This document shows positions 26,537-35,864 of a stretch of DNA of 64,000 nt, piece by piece. Numbering within the stretch: position 1 is the first letter of the stretch; the number at the start of each line of letters is the position of its first letter. Under the pieces are notes generated by a model. The model was not told the DNA's origin and searched no databases. It was given only the letters and a program-made list of their open reading frames with translations. The position numbers and the translations under genes are program-made. Source of the DNA: Serratia proteamaculans_D (GTDB lineage: Bacteria; Pseudomonadota; Gammaproteobacteria; Enterobacterales; Enterobacteriaceae). The DNA lies in NCBI RefSeq assembly GCF_049959315.1, contig NZ_CP188201.1; one strand, written 5' to 3'.

Positions 26537-27580
26537 ATGCGTATTGAAGAAGATTTGAAGTTAGGCTTTAAAGATGTGCTGATTCGCCCTAAGCGCTCCA
26601 CGCTGAAAAGCCGTTCAGAAGTTGAACTGGAGCGTCAGTTTACCTTCAAACATTCTGGCCTGAGCTGGTCCGGCGTGCCGATTATCGCCGCCAACATGGA
26701 CTCGGTCGGTACCTTCAGCATGGCAGAGGCCCTGGCTTCCTTCGACGTACTCACCGCCGTACACAAACACTACACCCTTGAACAATGGGCCGCATTTGTG
26801 CAGCGCGTACCGGCATCGGTGCTGCGCCACGTTATGGTCTCAACCGGCACTTCAGAAGCTGATTTTGTGAAGATGCAGCAAATTCTGGCTTTGTCGCCGG
26901 GGTTGAAGTTTATCTGCATCGACGTCGCCAACGGTTACTCAGAGCATTTTGTCGCCTTCTTGCAGAAAGCGCGTGAAGCCTGTCCGAACCACGTAATCTG
27001 TGCCGGTAACGTAGTCACTGGTGAAATGGTAGAAGAGTTGATCCTCTCCGGTGCCGATATCGTCAAAGTGGGTATTGGCCCTGGGTCAGTCTGCACCACC
27101 CGAGTGAAAACTGGCGTAGGTTACCCGCAGCTGTCTGCGGTGATCGAGTGCGCCGATGCGGCACACGGCCTTGGCGGTCAGATCGTCAGTGATGGCGGTT
27201 GTTCGGTACCGGGTGATGTAGCGAAAGCCTTTGGTGGCGGCGCAGATTTTGTCATGTTGGGTGGTATGCTGGCCGGTCATGACGAGTGTGAAGGCACCGT
27301 AGTGGAAGAAAACGGCGAGAAATTCATGCTGTTCTACGGTATGAGTTCCGAGTCGGCGATGAAACGTCACGTCGGTGGTGTTGCCCAATACCGTGCGGCC
27401 GAAGGCAAAACCGTCAAACTGCCATTGCGTGGCGAGGTTGAGTTTACCGTCCGTGACATCCTGGGTGGCCTGCGCTCCGCCTGTACTTATGTCGGTGCCG
27501 AGCGTTTGAAAGAGCTGACCAAACGCACCACCTTCATCCGCGTAGCAGAGCAGGAAAACCGCGTATTCGGCAGTAACTAA
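26537..27580 (+). CDS. guaC: GMP reductase GuaC
   Basis: NADPH-dependent enzyme that converts GMP to IMP and ammonia for purine salvage. 347 residues, the same as E. coli, in the IMPDH/GMPR TIM-barrel family and without the CBS domains of IMP dehydrogenase. The active-site loop GIGPGSVCTTRVKTGVGYPQ carries the catalytic cysteine, and SDGGCSVPGDVAKAFGGGAD forms part of the phosphate site. The ATG has AGGA upstream. It is monocistronic between coaE and the hof genes. Confidence 0.97.
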   Translation: MRIEEDLKLGFKDVLIRPKRSTLKSRSEVELERQFTFKHSGLSWSGVPIIAANMDSVGTFSMAEALASFDVLTAVHKHYTLEQWAAFVQRVPASVLRHVMVSTGTSEADFVKMQQILALSPGLKFICIDVANGYSEHFVAFLQKAREACPNHVICAGNVVTGEMVEELILSGADIVKVGIGPGSVCTTRVKTGVGYPQLSAVIECADAAHGLGGQIVSDGGCSVPGDVAKAFGGGADFVMLGGMLAGHDECEGTVVEENGEKFMLFYGMSSESAMKRHVGGVAQYRAAEGKTVKLPLRGEVEFTVRDILGGLRSACTYVGAERLKELTKRTTFIRVAEQENRVFGSN

Positions 27581-27650
27581 CCCGGTTCGCTTCAGCCTGA
27601 CCAAACCTCGGGTGCAGTTTATTGATGCTGCGCCCAGGGTTCTCCAAGAG

Positions 27651-28850
27651 TTACCCCAAAACGTTTCCCAACTGGAATATCGGCAAATACATGGCGATCA
27701 CCAGCGTGCCGACGATCCCGCCCACCACCAGCATCAAGATCGGTTCCAGCGTTTGCGCCAGCGTATCGGCCAACTCAAAAGTTTGCTGTTCATGCCACAG
27801 CGCCAGTTTGCCCAACAGCGTATCTAACGAACCTGATTCTTCGCCCACCCGGACTAACTGCTGACAAAGCGCGGGGAAAAGCACCTGCTCCCCCAACGCG
27901 CTGTGGAAAGTCTGGCCCTGCGCTATCTGTTGCTGCACCTTTTCCATCGCCTGACGGTAAAACAGATTGTCCACCGACAGCGCTGCGGCGTTCAATCCTT
28001 CCACCAGCGTGAGCCCGGCTTGCTGGGTCATGGCCAGAATGCGGAATATTTGGCTCAGGCAACCGCCTTTGATCAATTGTGCAATCAGCGGCAGGCGCAG
28101 CAATACGGCCTGTTCGCGTCTGCGCCAGTGGGGTTGCGGGTGCAGTTGGCGAAAATAGGCAAATAGCGTACAGCCCAGTATCGCCGCCAGCCAGGGGCCG
28201 CCGTGGATCAACAGGGTGGAAAGGTTCAGCAGTCCCTGGGTGAACCACGGCAGTGGGGCATTGAAAGACTGGTAGACGCCGGCAAATTCCGGCAACACCA
28301 TCACCAACATCAGAATGCTCACCAACAGCGCGACTGCGCAGATAAACAAGGGATAACGCAGCGCCTTAACCACTTTCTTTTGCAATTTTTGCTGCGCTTC
28401 CTGTTGTTGGGCCAATTGTCGACAGCACTCATCCAGGTGACCGGTCAGTTCGCCAATGGCGATCAACTGGCGGTAGATCAGAGGAAAGATGGCATGTTGC
28501 CCGGCAATGACCTCGGAAAAGGGTTGGCCTTGCCGCACCTGTTCGCTGATGTCCCGCAGCAGGCAGCGCCAGGCGGCAGACGGGTGTTCTGCCGCCAGCA
28601 ATTGCAACCCGCTAACCAGCGGCAACCCGGCCTGTAGCAAGGTGGCAAGTTGGCGGGTGAACTGAATCAAGGGTTCGCCGTGCCACTGACTGGGAGCAAT
28701 ACGTTTCCCGCGGTTAATCTGGCAGGGCTGCAGCCCTTGTTCAATCAACCAGTGGCTGACCAAATTTTTTTCGCTGCTCATCAGTTCGCCCTCGCGCAGT
28801 TGGCCCTGCGGATCAACCGCCTGCCAGAGGAAAAGGCGCAGCGCTTTCAC
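27651..28850 (-). CDS. hofC: Type IV pilus assembly inner-membrane protein HofC (GspF/PilC family)
   Basis: Platform protein of type IV pilus / type II secretion-like assembly systems. 399 residues (E. coli 400), with two GspF domains (about 70-190 and 270-390) and three membrane segments. Family signatures are the tandem ATLLQAGLPLVSGLQLLAAE and AMTQQAGLTLVEGLNAAA, and the C-terminal LEPILMLVVGGIVGTLVIAM. It starts with GTG at 28850, overlapping the hofB stop. Only this partial set (ppdD-hofB-hofC) is in the window, and other pilus genes must lie elsewhere if it is functional. Confidence 0.92.
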   Translation of the reverse strand: MKALRLFLWQAVDPQGQLREGELMSSEKNLVSHWLIEQGLQPCQINRGKRIAPSQWHGEPLIQFTRQLATLLQAGLPLVSGLQLLAAEHPSAAWRCLLRDISEQVRQGQPFSEVIAGQHAIFPLIYRQLIAIGELTGHLDECCRQLAQQQEAQQKLQKKVVKALRYPLFICAVALLVSILMLVMVLPEFAGVYQSFNAPLPWFTQGLLNLSTLLIHGGPWLAAILGCTLFAYFRQLHPQPHWRRREQAVLLRLPLIAQLIKGGCLSQIFRILAMTQQAGLTLVEGLNAAALSVDNLFYRQAMEKVQQQIAQGQTFHSALGEQVLFPALCQQLVRVGEESGSLDTLLGKLALWHEQQTFELADTLAQTLEPILMLVVGGIVGTLVIAMYLPIFQLGNVLG

Positions 28851-30292
28851 GGAGCCTCCTCACCGGCAATGATACCGACAATACGATACACCTCCTCCAG
28901 CGAGGTGACGCCTTGCGAAACCAGCGTTAATCCGGCTTGCAGCAGCGTTGTCTGCCCTTGCTGTTGGGCAATGTCGGCCAGTTCACCAGGAGCGGCGCCC
29001 TGTAACAGACCTGCCTGCACCTCTGGGGTGATAGTGAGCAATTCATACACCCCAATGCGGCCGTAGTAGCCGCCAAAGCAGTGCTCGCAGCCGTCGGCTT
29101 GCCAGGGCAGCAAGGGTATGGCCAAAATTGCGGCGGGGAAGCGAACCGGTTGGCTTTGCTGATAGCGGCAGTGGCTGCAAAGTTTGCGCACCAGCCGCTG
29201 GGCGATCACCAGTTTCAGGCAGGCGGCAATCAGATAGCCGGGAATACCCATATGGGTCAGGCGCGTCAGGGTTTCGCTGGTGGAGTTGGTGTGTAATGTG
29301 GACAACACCAGATGACCGGTTTGCGCGGCTTTAACCGCTATCTCTGCCGTTTCACTGTCGCGGATTTCACCGATCATGATCACGTCTGGATCTTGTCGCA
29401 GCAAGGCGCGTAAAACGCGGGAAAAATCCAGCTCGGTTTTGGCATTAATTTGCGTCTGGTTAACGCCGAACAACGGGATCTCGATCGGATCCTCGACGCT
29501 GCATAAATTACTTTGCGCATCATTCAGCTGGCGCAGGCCGCTGTACAGGGTGACGGTTTTACCGCTACCGGTCGGGCCGGTGACCAGGATCATTCCCTGT
29601 GGGCAGGATAATGCCGCGGCAAACTCCGCCAACGCTGCCGGATCCATTCCCAGACGATCCAGCGGCAGTTCCTGGCGTTCTGTTTGCAGGATCCGCAGCA
29701 CCACTTTTTCGCCGTGGAGTGTGGGCAGAGTGGCGATGCGCATTGAGTAACTGGCGTTATCCAATTGCACGCTGAGCTGGCCATCCTGCGGTAGGCGACG
29801 TTCAGCAATGTCCAATTGCCCCATGATCTTCAGTCGGGCGGTGAGACGCGCGGCAAGTGTGAACGGCGGTGAGGCTATCGCCTGCAGTACCCCATCGATA
29901 CGTAGCCGGATACGCAGCGTCTGTTGGTAAGGCTCGAAATGAATATCCGAGGCACGCCGTTGAATGGCGATGCGCAGCGTCTGATTGATAAACTGCACAA
30001 CGGGAGCGTCACTGTCGTCGTTTAACGAGGACGTGTCAGGCTGTGCCTCCGGCGCTGGTTGCGGGAGGCGATTGCCTTGTATTTGACGTTGGTTCAGTTC
30101 CATTTCCAGCCGGGCTGCCGGCCACTGCTCCAGATGAATGCGCTTGCCGGTGGCGAAACGCAGCGCCGACAGCAGCGCCTGTGGCGCCTCCGCTGTCAGG
30201 GCTACATTCAGGCAGTACTGATCTTCGCTGAGCGCCAGCGCCTGGTAACGCCGGCACAATGCATGGATTTCGTCGCTGATTGCCGCACTCAT
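28847..30292 (-). CDS. hofB: Type IV pilus assembly ATPase HofB (GspE/PilB family)
   Basis: Cytoplasmic hexameric ATPase that powers pilin polymerisation. 481 residues (E. coli HofB 461). Walker A is GPTGSGKT, preceded by ASDIHFEPYQQTLRIRLRID, then DPDVIMIGEIRDSETAEIA (Walker B/Asp box) and the HLVLSTLHTN His box. A tetracysteine zinc site is present (CSHC and CEHC). Its ATG overlaps the ppdD stop (ATGA) and its stop overlaps the hofC GTG, so the three genes form one operon. Confidence 0.93.
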   Translation of the reverse strand: MSAAISDEIHALCRRYQALALSEDQYCLNVALTAEAPQALLSALRFATGKRIHLEQWPAARLEMELNQRQIQGNRLPQPAPEAQPDTSSLNDDSDAPVVQFINQTLRIAIQRRASDIHFEPYQQTLRIRLRIDGVLQAIASPPFTLAARLTARLKIMGQLDIAERRLPQDGQLSVQLDNASYSMRIATLPTLHGEKVVLRILQTERQELPLDRLGMDPAALAEFAAALSCPQGMILVTGPTGSGKTVTLYSGLRQLNDAQSNLCSVEDPIEIPLFGVNQTQINAKTELDFSRVLRALLRQDPDVIMIGEIRDSETAEIAVKAAQTGHLVLSTLHTNSTSETLTRLTHMGIPGYLIAACLKLVIAQRLVRKLCSHCRYQQSQPVRFPAAILAIPLLPWQADGCEHCFGGYYGRIGVYELLTITPEVQAGLLQGAAPGELADIAQQQGQTTLLQAGLTLVSQGVTSLEEVYRIVGIIAGEEAP

Positions 30293-30738
30293 GGCGTTGG
30301 CGCCGTGGCGGTGGTGTCAAAACGGAAAACTTCCTGGCAGGTTTCCTGCAAATTGGCGTTATTGCTGGTGCACTGACGTGTCCAGCGTGTTAGTCCGCTG
30401 GCGTTTTGGGTTGGGGTCAGTGCGACCGTTAGCCCTTGCAGCGTTTGCGTACCGGTCAGCGTAATTACCCCCTGGTCTACTTGAACCGCGCTGACGTAAC
30501 GTGAGGCGTCACCGGCAGGGATCCCTTTGCTGCCGGCATTACAGCCAGTGGGCGCACCGCTGTCGAGTACGCATAGCTCAACGGCCAGCTTATACGGCGT
30601 CATGGTTTGCAGCATGTCGGTCATCGCTGCTTTTTGGATATAGCGCTGGTAGGCGGGAATGCCTATGGCGCTCAGGATGGCGATAATGGCGATCACCACC
30701 ATCAGTTCAATCAGGGTAAAACCGCGCTGTGTTTCCAT
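30289..30738 (-). CDS. ppdD: Prepilin peptidase-dependent major pilin PpdD
   Basis: Type IV pilin precursor, 149 residues from the ATG at 30738. A short leader METQRG is cut by the prepilin peptidase before Phe (FTLIELMVVIAIIAILSAIG), with Glu at mature position 5. The C-terminal half has cysteine pairs typical of pilin disulfides (ELCVLDSGAPTGC and RQCTSNNANLQETC). An in-frame upstream start (30831) would bury the leader peptide and is rejected. It lies about 200 bases downstream of nadC and is the first gene of the ppdD-hofB-hofC operon. Confidence 0.93.
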   Translation of the reverse strand: METQRGFTLIELMVVIAIIAILSAIGIPAYQRYIQKAAMTDMLQTMTPYKLAVELCVLDSGAPTGCNAGSKGIPAGDASRYVSAVQVDQGVITLTGTQTLQGLTVALTPTQNASGLTRWTRQCTSNNANLQETCQEVFRFDTTATAPTP

Positions 30739-30892
30739 TTGTTGTTGCCTCCGTGTGAATGTGGAAGCAAAGGTAAGCGTACAGGGCGTGGGCTTCGAGC
30801 GGGTTATGGCTGTTTTGCGTTGCAGTTCCACAGCAATTAATCAGCATTGCACCAGAGGGAAAAAGGATGAGGCGAGCTTCGCAATTCTGACG

Positions 30893-30921
30893 GGAAAATA
30901 CCTCCCCGATGGACAGGGAGG
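30893..30921 (-). terminator. Terminator after nadC
   Basis: 6-bp GC stem (30901-30906 with 30916-30921) and a 9-base loop. It is followed on the minus strand by TATTTTCC and lies 16 bases past the nadC stop. It separates nadC from ppdD. Confidence 0.65.
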
Positions 30922-30936
30922 CAGAGATGACGGAGT

Positions 30937-31827
30937 TTATTTAAAGCGCATTGACAGATCGAGCGCGGTCACGTGTTTGGTCAGGGCGCCAACAGAGATG
31001 TAGTCCACCCCGGTTTCGGCGAAGGTGCGCAGAGTTTCACTGGTCACGTTACCTGAAACTTCCAGTTGGGCACGCCCCTGAGTTTGCGCCACGGCAGCAC
31101 GCATCATCTCGACGCTGAAATTATCCAGCATGACGATGTCGGCACCGGCATCCAGCGCCTGCTGCAGTTCGTCCAGCGATTCGACTTCCACTTCGACCGG
31201 CACGTCGGCATGCAGCCAGAATGCCTTCTCGACCGCTTTTTTAATCGAGCCGGAGGCAATGATGTGGTTTTCCTTGATCAGGAAGGCATCGGAAAGCCCC
31301 AGGCGATGGTTACTGCCGCCGCCGCACAGCACGGCATATTTCAGCGCGGTTCGCAGCCCTGGCAGGGTCTTGCGGGTGTCCAGCAGACGGGTTTGCGTGC
31401 CCTGCAACAGCGCCACATAGCGGCTGACTTCGGTCGCTACGCCGGAAAGCGTCTGGACAAAATTCAGTGCGGTGCGCTCACCGGTCAACAATACCCGCGC
31501 CGGGCCGGTCAGTTTGCAGAGCGGCTGGTCTGGGACCAGGCTATCGCCGTCCGCCACCTGCCATTCCACTTTCACCTGGTTACCCAGTTGAATGAAGACT
31601 TCATTCAGCCAACGCTTACCACAAAAGATGCCGGGCTCGCGGGTAATAATAGTGGCTTCGGCCTGGGTGTCGGCCGGTAATAATTGCGCGGTAATATCGC
31701 GTTCGGCATTGACTTCGCCACCCAGGTCTTCACGCAGCGCCTGGGCAACGGCATAGGGGATATCGCTTTCAATTCGTTCAAGAAGCTCGGTGCGGCGACT
31801 GTCGGCACTGTAGCGGCGTGTCGGCAT
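30937..31827 (-). CDS. nadC: Quinolinate phosphoribosyltransferase (nicotinate-nucleotide pyrophosphorylase) NadC
   Basis: Converts quinolinate and PRPP to nicotinate mononucleotide in de novo NAD synthesis. 296 residues. Recognised from the N-terminal ALREDLGGEVNAERDITAQL, the substrate-binding LLDTRKTLPGLRTALKYAV and CGGGSNHRLGLSDAFLIKEN, and the C-terminal ISVGALTKHVTALDLSMRF. In E. coli it is divergent from ampD-ampE; here it is divergent from ampE alone, with only 214 bases between. Confidence 0.97.
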   Translation of the reverse strand: MPTRRYSADSRRTELLERIESDIPYAVAQALREDLGGEVNAERDITAQLLPADTQAEATIITREPGIFCGKRWLNEVFIQLGNQVKVEWQVADGDSLVPDQPLCKLTGPARVLLTGERTALNFVQTLSGVATEVSRYVALLQGTQTRLLDTRKTLPGLRTALKYAVLCGGGSNHRLGLSDAFLIKENHIIASGSIKKAVEKAFWLHADVPVEVEVESLDELQQALDAGADIVMLDNFSVEMMRAAVAQTQGRAQLEVSGNVTSETLRTFAETGVDYISVGALTKHVTALDLSMRFK

Positions 31828-32041
31828 AGAAAACTCCGAAATGGACGGTAAGATCGTAGGGGGAACATGCTACTCTGTTGCCATGATAAGTACCACCGCA
31901 GCGCGGTGGTTGCGCCGCTAATCTGGCATTAATCCGATCCAGGGTAGATATTTGGTCGGGGTTTAATCTGGCATCTCTGGAACAACCCGGCAAGCCCGAT
32001 GACGCTATGCTTGGAACAATGGAAAGGGAGAGGAGTCGCTA
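31828..32041. other. nadC-ampE intergenic region; ampD absent
   Basis: This 214-base gap takes the place of the roughly 560-base ampD gene that stands between nadC and ampE in E. coli. It holds a perfect 8-bp inverted repeat (31892-31899 with 31903-31910). An 11-base direct repeat, TAATCTGGCAT, occurs at 31919 and 31964. A plus frame from about 31923 runs open to a TAA overlapping the ampE ATG (TAATG), as an ampD end would. Its residues (GFNLASL against AFDWARF near the AmpD C-terminus) are too diverged to call a remnant. The ampE ribosome-binding site GGGAGAGGAG is strong. Confidence 0.75.
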
Positions 32042-32896
32042 ATGACGCTGTTTACGCTGTTACTGGTTCTGGCGTGGGAACGTTTGTTCAAGCTGGGTGA
32101 GCATTGGCAGTTGGACCATCGCCTGGAGGTGGTGTTTCATCGGTTGCACCGGTTCTCGCTGGCGCAGACGTTGCTGATGACCCTGGCCTGGATGGTGGTG
32201 GTCGGGGGCATTCTGTGGCTGTCTCAAGGGCTGTTTTTCGGCGTAGTGACGCTGTTGCTGTGGATCGTTATTGATTTGCTGTGCGTGGGTGCAGGCATCA
32301 AGCGTAAACACTATCGTGCCTATCTGAAAGCGGCGCGGCAGGGGGATGTTCATGCCAGCGACCAGATGGCGGAAGAGCTGGCACTGATCCATGGTTTGCC
32401 GGTGGATTGCAGCGAAGAGCTGCGCCTGCGTGAACTGCAAAATGCGCTGCTGTGGATTAACTTCCGTTATTATCTGGCTCCGCTGTTCTGGTTCGTGGTC
32501 TGCGGGCCTTACGGGCCGATTGCGCTGGCGGGCTACTCCTTCCTGCGTGCTTACCAGACCTGGTTGGCGCGCCATAATACCCCGCTGGAGCGTTCGCAGT
32601 CGGGCATCGATCATCTGTTGAACTGGCTGGACTGGATCCCGGTGCGTCTGGCCGGTGTGGCTTACGCCCTGTTTGGACATGGTGAGAGAGCACTGCCGGC
32701 ATGGTTTGCATCGCTGGGCGATCTCCATTCTTCGCAGTATCAGGTGCTGACGCGGCTGGCGCAGTTCTCACTGGCGCGTGACCCCCATATGGATCCGGTA
32801 CAGACCCCGCGAGCGGCGGTAACCCTGGCACGCAAGGTGACAATGATTATCGTGGTGGTGGTGGCACTGCTGACGATTTACGGCACCTTGCTCTGA
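32042..32896 (+). CDS. ampE: Inner-membrane beta-lactamase regulator AmpE
   Basis: Inner-membrane protein of 284 residues (same as E. coli), named from the ampDE operon that affects ampC beta-lactamase induction; its biochemical role is not established. The start TLFTLLLVLAWERLFKLGEH is typical. There are about four membrane segments (residues 45-80 and 150-175 regions, and the C-terminal MIIVVVVALLTIYGTLL) and the cytoplasmic DQMAEELALIHGLPVDCSEE. In E. coli it is translated from the end of ampD; here ampD is missing, so it must use its own signals. A bidirectional terminator follows. Confidence 0.94.
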   Translation: MTLFTLLLVLAWERLFKLGEHWQLDHRLEVVFHRLHRFSLAQTLLMTLAWMVVVGGILWLSQGLFFGVVTLLLWIVIDLLCVGAGIKRKHYRAYLKAARQGDVHASDQMAEELALIHGLPVDCSEELRLRELQNALLWINFRYYLAPLFWFVVCGPYGPIALAGYSFLRAYQTWLARHNTPLERSQSGIDHLLNWLDWIPVRLAGVAYALFGHGERALPAWFASLGDLHSSQYQVLTRLAQFSLARDPHMDPVQTPRAAVTLARKVTMIIVVVVALLTIYGTLL

Positions 32897-32913
32897 CGGC
32901 AAAGTTTGAAAAT

Positions 32914-32940
32914 AAAAACGGGCGCTTAGCGCCCGTTTTT
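32914..32940. terminator. Bidirectional terminator between ampE and hemL
   Basis: 8-bp stem (32918-32925 with 32929-32936) and a TTA loop, flanked by A residues on the left and T residues on the right. It can therefore terminate ampE on the plus strand and hemL on the minus strand. Confidence 0.9.
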
Positions 32941-32956
32941 ATTGGCTAGCCAAAAC

Positions 32957-34246
32957 TTACAGCTTGGCGAAGCAGCGACGTGCGGCATCGATAGTGCGCT
33001 GAATGTCTTCTTTGCTGTGAGCAATGGACATAAAGCCGGCCTCGAAGGCCGAAGGTGCCAGATAAACCCCTTCCTCCAGCATCAGATGGAAGAAACGCTT
33101 AAAGCGCTCTACATCGCAGTGCATCACGTCCTGATAGCTGGTGACTGACGGCGCATCGGTAAAGAACAGGCCGAACATACCGCCAACGTGGTTCACCACC
33201 AGTGCGATATTTTCTTCTTTAGCCGCGTGCAGCAGGCTGCTGGCCAGCATATCGGTCAGTTCGGTCAGCGTCTGGTGGACACCCACCTGCGAAACTTCGG
33301 TCAGGCAGGCAAAGCCGGCCGCCATCGCAATCGGGTTACCGGACAGCGTGCCTGCCTGATAGACCGGGCCGGTAGGGGCCAGCGCTGCCATCACTTCACG
33401 ACGGCCACCGAACGCGCCGACAGGCATGCCGCCACCGATGATTTTACCCAGGCAGGTGAGGTCAGGCACCACATCGTAATAGGCCTGTGCCCCGGCCAGC
33501 GCCACGCGGAAGCCGGTCATGACTTCATCGATAATCAGCAACGCACCGTACTTGTCGCACAGCGCACGCAGGCCCGGCAGGAATTCCGGCAGTGGTGGTA
33601 CGCAGTTCATGTTACCGGCGACCGGTTCGACGATGATGCAGGCGATCTCGGAAGGGTACTGCTCGAATGCGGTGCGTACCGAGTCCAGATCGTTAAAGGT
33701 GCAGGTCAGGGTGTGTTTGGCGAAGTCGGCCGGTACGCCTGGCGAGTTTGGCTGGCCCAGAGTGAGCGCGCCGGAGCCGGCTTTCACCAGCAGGCAGTCG
33801 GCGTGGCCGTGGTAGCAGCCTTCAAACTTGATGATTTTATCGCGGTTGGTATAGCCGCGCGCCAGGCGAATGGCACTCATGGTGGCTTCGGTCCCCGAGT
33901 TCACCATGCGTACCATATCCATGGTCGGCACCAGTTCGGTGACCAGTTCCGCCATTTTGACTTCCATCTCGGTAGGGGCACCAAAGCTCAGGCCACGCTG
34001 TGCCGCTTCGATGACTGCGTCGCGGATCGCCGGGTGGTTGTGCCCCAGTACCATTGGGCCCCAGGAACCGACGTAGTCGATATAGGCTTTGCCGTCGACG
34101 TCGAACAGGTAAGCCCCGTCCGCCCGTTCGATAAACAGTGGCACACCGCCAACGCCGTTGAATGCACGCACCGGAGAGTTAACCCCGCCTGGGATTACCT
34201 GTTTTGCCTGGGCATACAGACTTTCGGACTTGCTGTGTAAGCTCAT
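32957..34246 (-). CDS. hemL: Glutamate-1-semialdehyde 2,1-aminomutase HemL
   Basis: PLP-dependent enzyme that makes 5-aminolevulinate for haem synthesis (C5 pathway). 429 residues (E. coli 426; three extra at the N-terminus, MSLHSKSESL). The PLP lysine is Lys268 in DLTCLGKIIGGGMPVG. Other signatures are LIIDEVMTGFRVALAGAQ, FEGCYHGHADCLLVKAGSG and YQAGTLSGNPIAMAAG. Monocistronic, divergent from clcA. Confidence 0.98.
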   Translation of the reverse strand: MSLHSKSESLYAQAKQVIPGGVNSPVRAFNGVGGVPLFIERADGAYLFDVDGKAYIDYVGSWGPMVLGHNHPAIRDAVIEAAQRGLSFGAPTEMEVKMAELVTELVPTMDMVRMVNSGTEATMSAIRLARGYTNRDKIIKFEGCYHGHADCLLVKAGSGALTLGQPNSPGVPADFAKHTLTCTFNDLDSVRTAFEQYPSEIACIIVEPVAGNMNCVPPLPEFLPGLRALCDKYGALLIIDEVMTGFRVALAGAQAYYDVVPDLTCLGKIIGGGMPVGAFGGRREVMAALAPTGPVYQAGTLSGNPIAMAAGFACLTEVSQVGVHQTLTELTDMLASSLLHAAKEENIALVVNHVGGMFGLFFTDAPSVTSYQDVMHCDVERFKRFFHLMLEEGVYLAPSAFEAGFMSIAHSKEDIQRTIDAARRCFAKL

Positions 34247-34424
34247 AAATCGGCTCCTGGATTCTGTTTGAATGATTTGACCGCGCTATTCTAGTGAAGT
34301 GTTCGTCGATATGAAACGATCACAGACAGATACCTATTTTGAGGGGCGGTCAGTTGGCAGGTAGGCTAGAATAATCGGCTGACCTATTTGTATTACATTT
34401 AATTCCATTAATGAATAACCCATT

Positions 34425-35864
34425 ATGACTGAATTACAGCAACAGCCGCCGCTGGCACGGGCTCCTCGCCTGAAACGCAGTGATGCGGTACGTCAGCTTA
34501 TGCGCCGTGATAAAACGCCGGTGGCGATCCTGCTCATGGCGGCGCTGGTGGGAACCCTGGCGGGTTTGCTCGGCGTGGCGTTCGATAAAGCGGTGGATTG
34601 GGTGCAGCAGCAGCGTTTGTCCGGGCTGGCACAGGTCGCCGATTACTGGATCCTGGTTTGGCCGCTGGCCTTTATTCTTTCCGCTTTGCTGGCGGTGTTG
34701 GGGTATTACCTGGTACACCGCTTTGCCCCGGAGGCGGGCGGCTCGGGTATCCCGGAGATCGAAGGAGCGTTGGAAGAGCTGCGTCCGGTGCGCTGGTGGC
34801 GAGTGATCCCGGTAAAGTTTATCGGTGGCATGGGGACGCTGGGGGCAGGTATGGTGCTGGGCCGTGAAGGGCCTACGGTGCAAATGGGCGGCAACGTAGG
34901 GCGTATGGTGCTGGATATCTTCCGCCTGCGCGGCGCAGAGGCTCGCCATTCGTTGCTGGCCACCGGTGCGGCAGCCGGCCTTTCCGCCGCCTTTAATGCG
35001 CCGTTGGCAGGCATTCTGTTTATCATTGAAGAGATGCGTCCGCAGTTCCGCTATAACCTGATCTCAATTAAAGCGGTGTTTATCGGCGTCATTATGTCGA
35101 GCGTGGTGTTCCAGCTGTTCAACGGCGAAGGATCGGTGATTGCGGTGGGCAAGCTCTCTTCGGCGCCGATTAATACCCTTTGGCTGTATTTGGTGCTCGG
35201 GGCGATCTTTGGTGCGGTGGGGGTCATGTTCAACGCGCTGATTTTCCGTACCCAGGACATGTTCGCTCGTTTGCACGGCGGCAAAATGCGCAAGGTTTTG
35301 CTGATAGGCGGTTTGCTCGGCGGTATCTGCGGCATTTTGGGGCTGATCCAGCCGGAAGCCGCAGGCGGGGGTTTTGGACTGATCCCGATCGCCGCTGCCG
35401 GTAACTACAGCGTCGGCATGCTGATGTTTATTTTTATTACCCGGGTGATCACCACGCTGTTATGTTTCGGCTCTGGCGCACCGGGTGGGATTTTTGCGCC
35501 GATGCTGGCGCTGGGTACGCTGTTTGGTACTGCCTTTGGTCTGGCCGGTGCCCATCTGTTCCCCGCGTACGGCATCGAGGCCGGTACCTTTGCCATTGCC
35601 GGCATGGGTGCCCTGTTTGCTGCCACGGTGCGTGCGCCCCTGACCGGCATCGTGCTGGTGTTGGAAATGACCGATAACTACCAGCTGATACTGCCAATGA
35701 TTATTACCTGCCTGGGTGCTACCCTGGTGGCCCAGTTCCTCGGAGGTAAGCCATTGTATTCCTCAATATTGGCCCGTACCTTACAGCGTCAGGAAGCGAG
35801 GCAGGCGCGCGAAGCGGCAGATAAAACAGGTAAAGAAGATACAACAAATGCGGTGAATACTTGA
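34425..35864 (+). CDS. clcA: H+/Cl- exchange transporter ClcA
   Basis: Inner-membrane CLC antiporter (two chloride for one proton), used in extreme acid resistance. 479 residues. The key residues fall at the E. coli numbers: Ser107 in GGSGIP, the gating Glu148 in GREGPT, the inner proton Glu203 in IIEEMRP, then GSGAPGGIFAPML, and a tyrosine in GGKPLYSSIL that fits the chloride-site Tyr445. The N-terminal tail is cytoplasmic and the C-terminal tail is basic and short. It starts 178 bases from hemL on the opposite strand, and erpA follows after 89 bases. Confidence 0.97.
   Translation: MTELQQQPPLARAPRLKRSDAVRQLMRRDKTPVAILLMAALVGTLAGLLGVAFDKAVDWVQQQRLSGLAQVADYWILVWPLAFILSALLAVLGYYLVHRFAPEAGGSGIPEIEGALEELRPVRWWRVIPVKFIGGMGTLGAGMVLGREGPTVQMGGNVGRMVLDIFRLRGAEARHSLLATGAAAGLSAAFNAPLAGILFIIEEMRPQFRYNLISIKAVFIGVIMSSVVFQLFNGEGSVIAVGKLSSAPINTLWLYLVLGAIFGAVGVMFNALIFRTQDMFARLHGGKMRKVLLIGGLLGGICGILGLIQPEAAGGGFGLIPIAAAGNYSVGMLMFIFITRVITTLLCFGSGAPGGIFAPMLALGTLFGTAFGLAGAHLFPAYGIEAGTFAIAGMGALFAATVRAPLTGIVLVLEMTDNYQLILPMIITCLGATLVAQFLGGKPLYSSILARTLQRQEARQAREAADKTGKEDTTNAVNT

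Noticed and set aside
28203..29066. Plus-strand open frames opposite hofC and hofB
   Set aside because: Shadows of the hof genes; Gln- and Ala-rich with no motifs.
31778..31993. Minus-strand open frame spanning the start of nadC and the nadC-ampE gap
   Set aside because: Overlaps nadC in another frame and has no resemblance to AmpD.
33188..34240. 350-codon open frame antisense to hemL
   Set aside because: Complete overlap with hemL, no ribosome-binding site logic, and low-complexity composition typical of antisense shadows.
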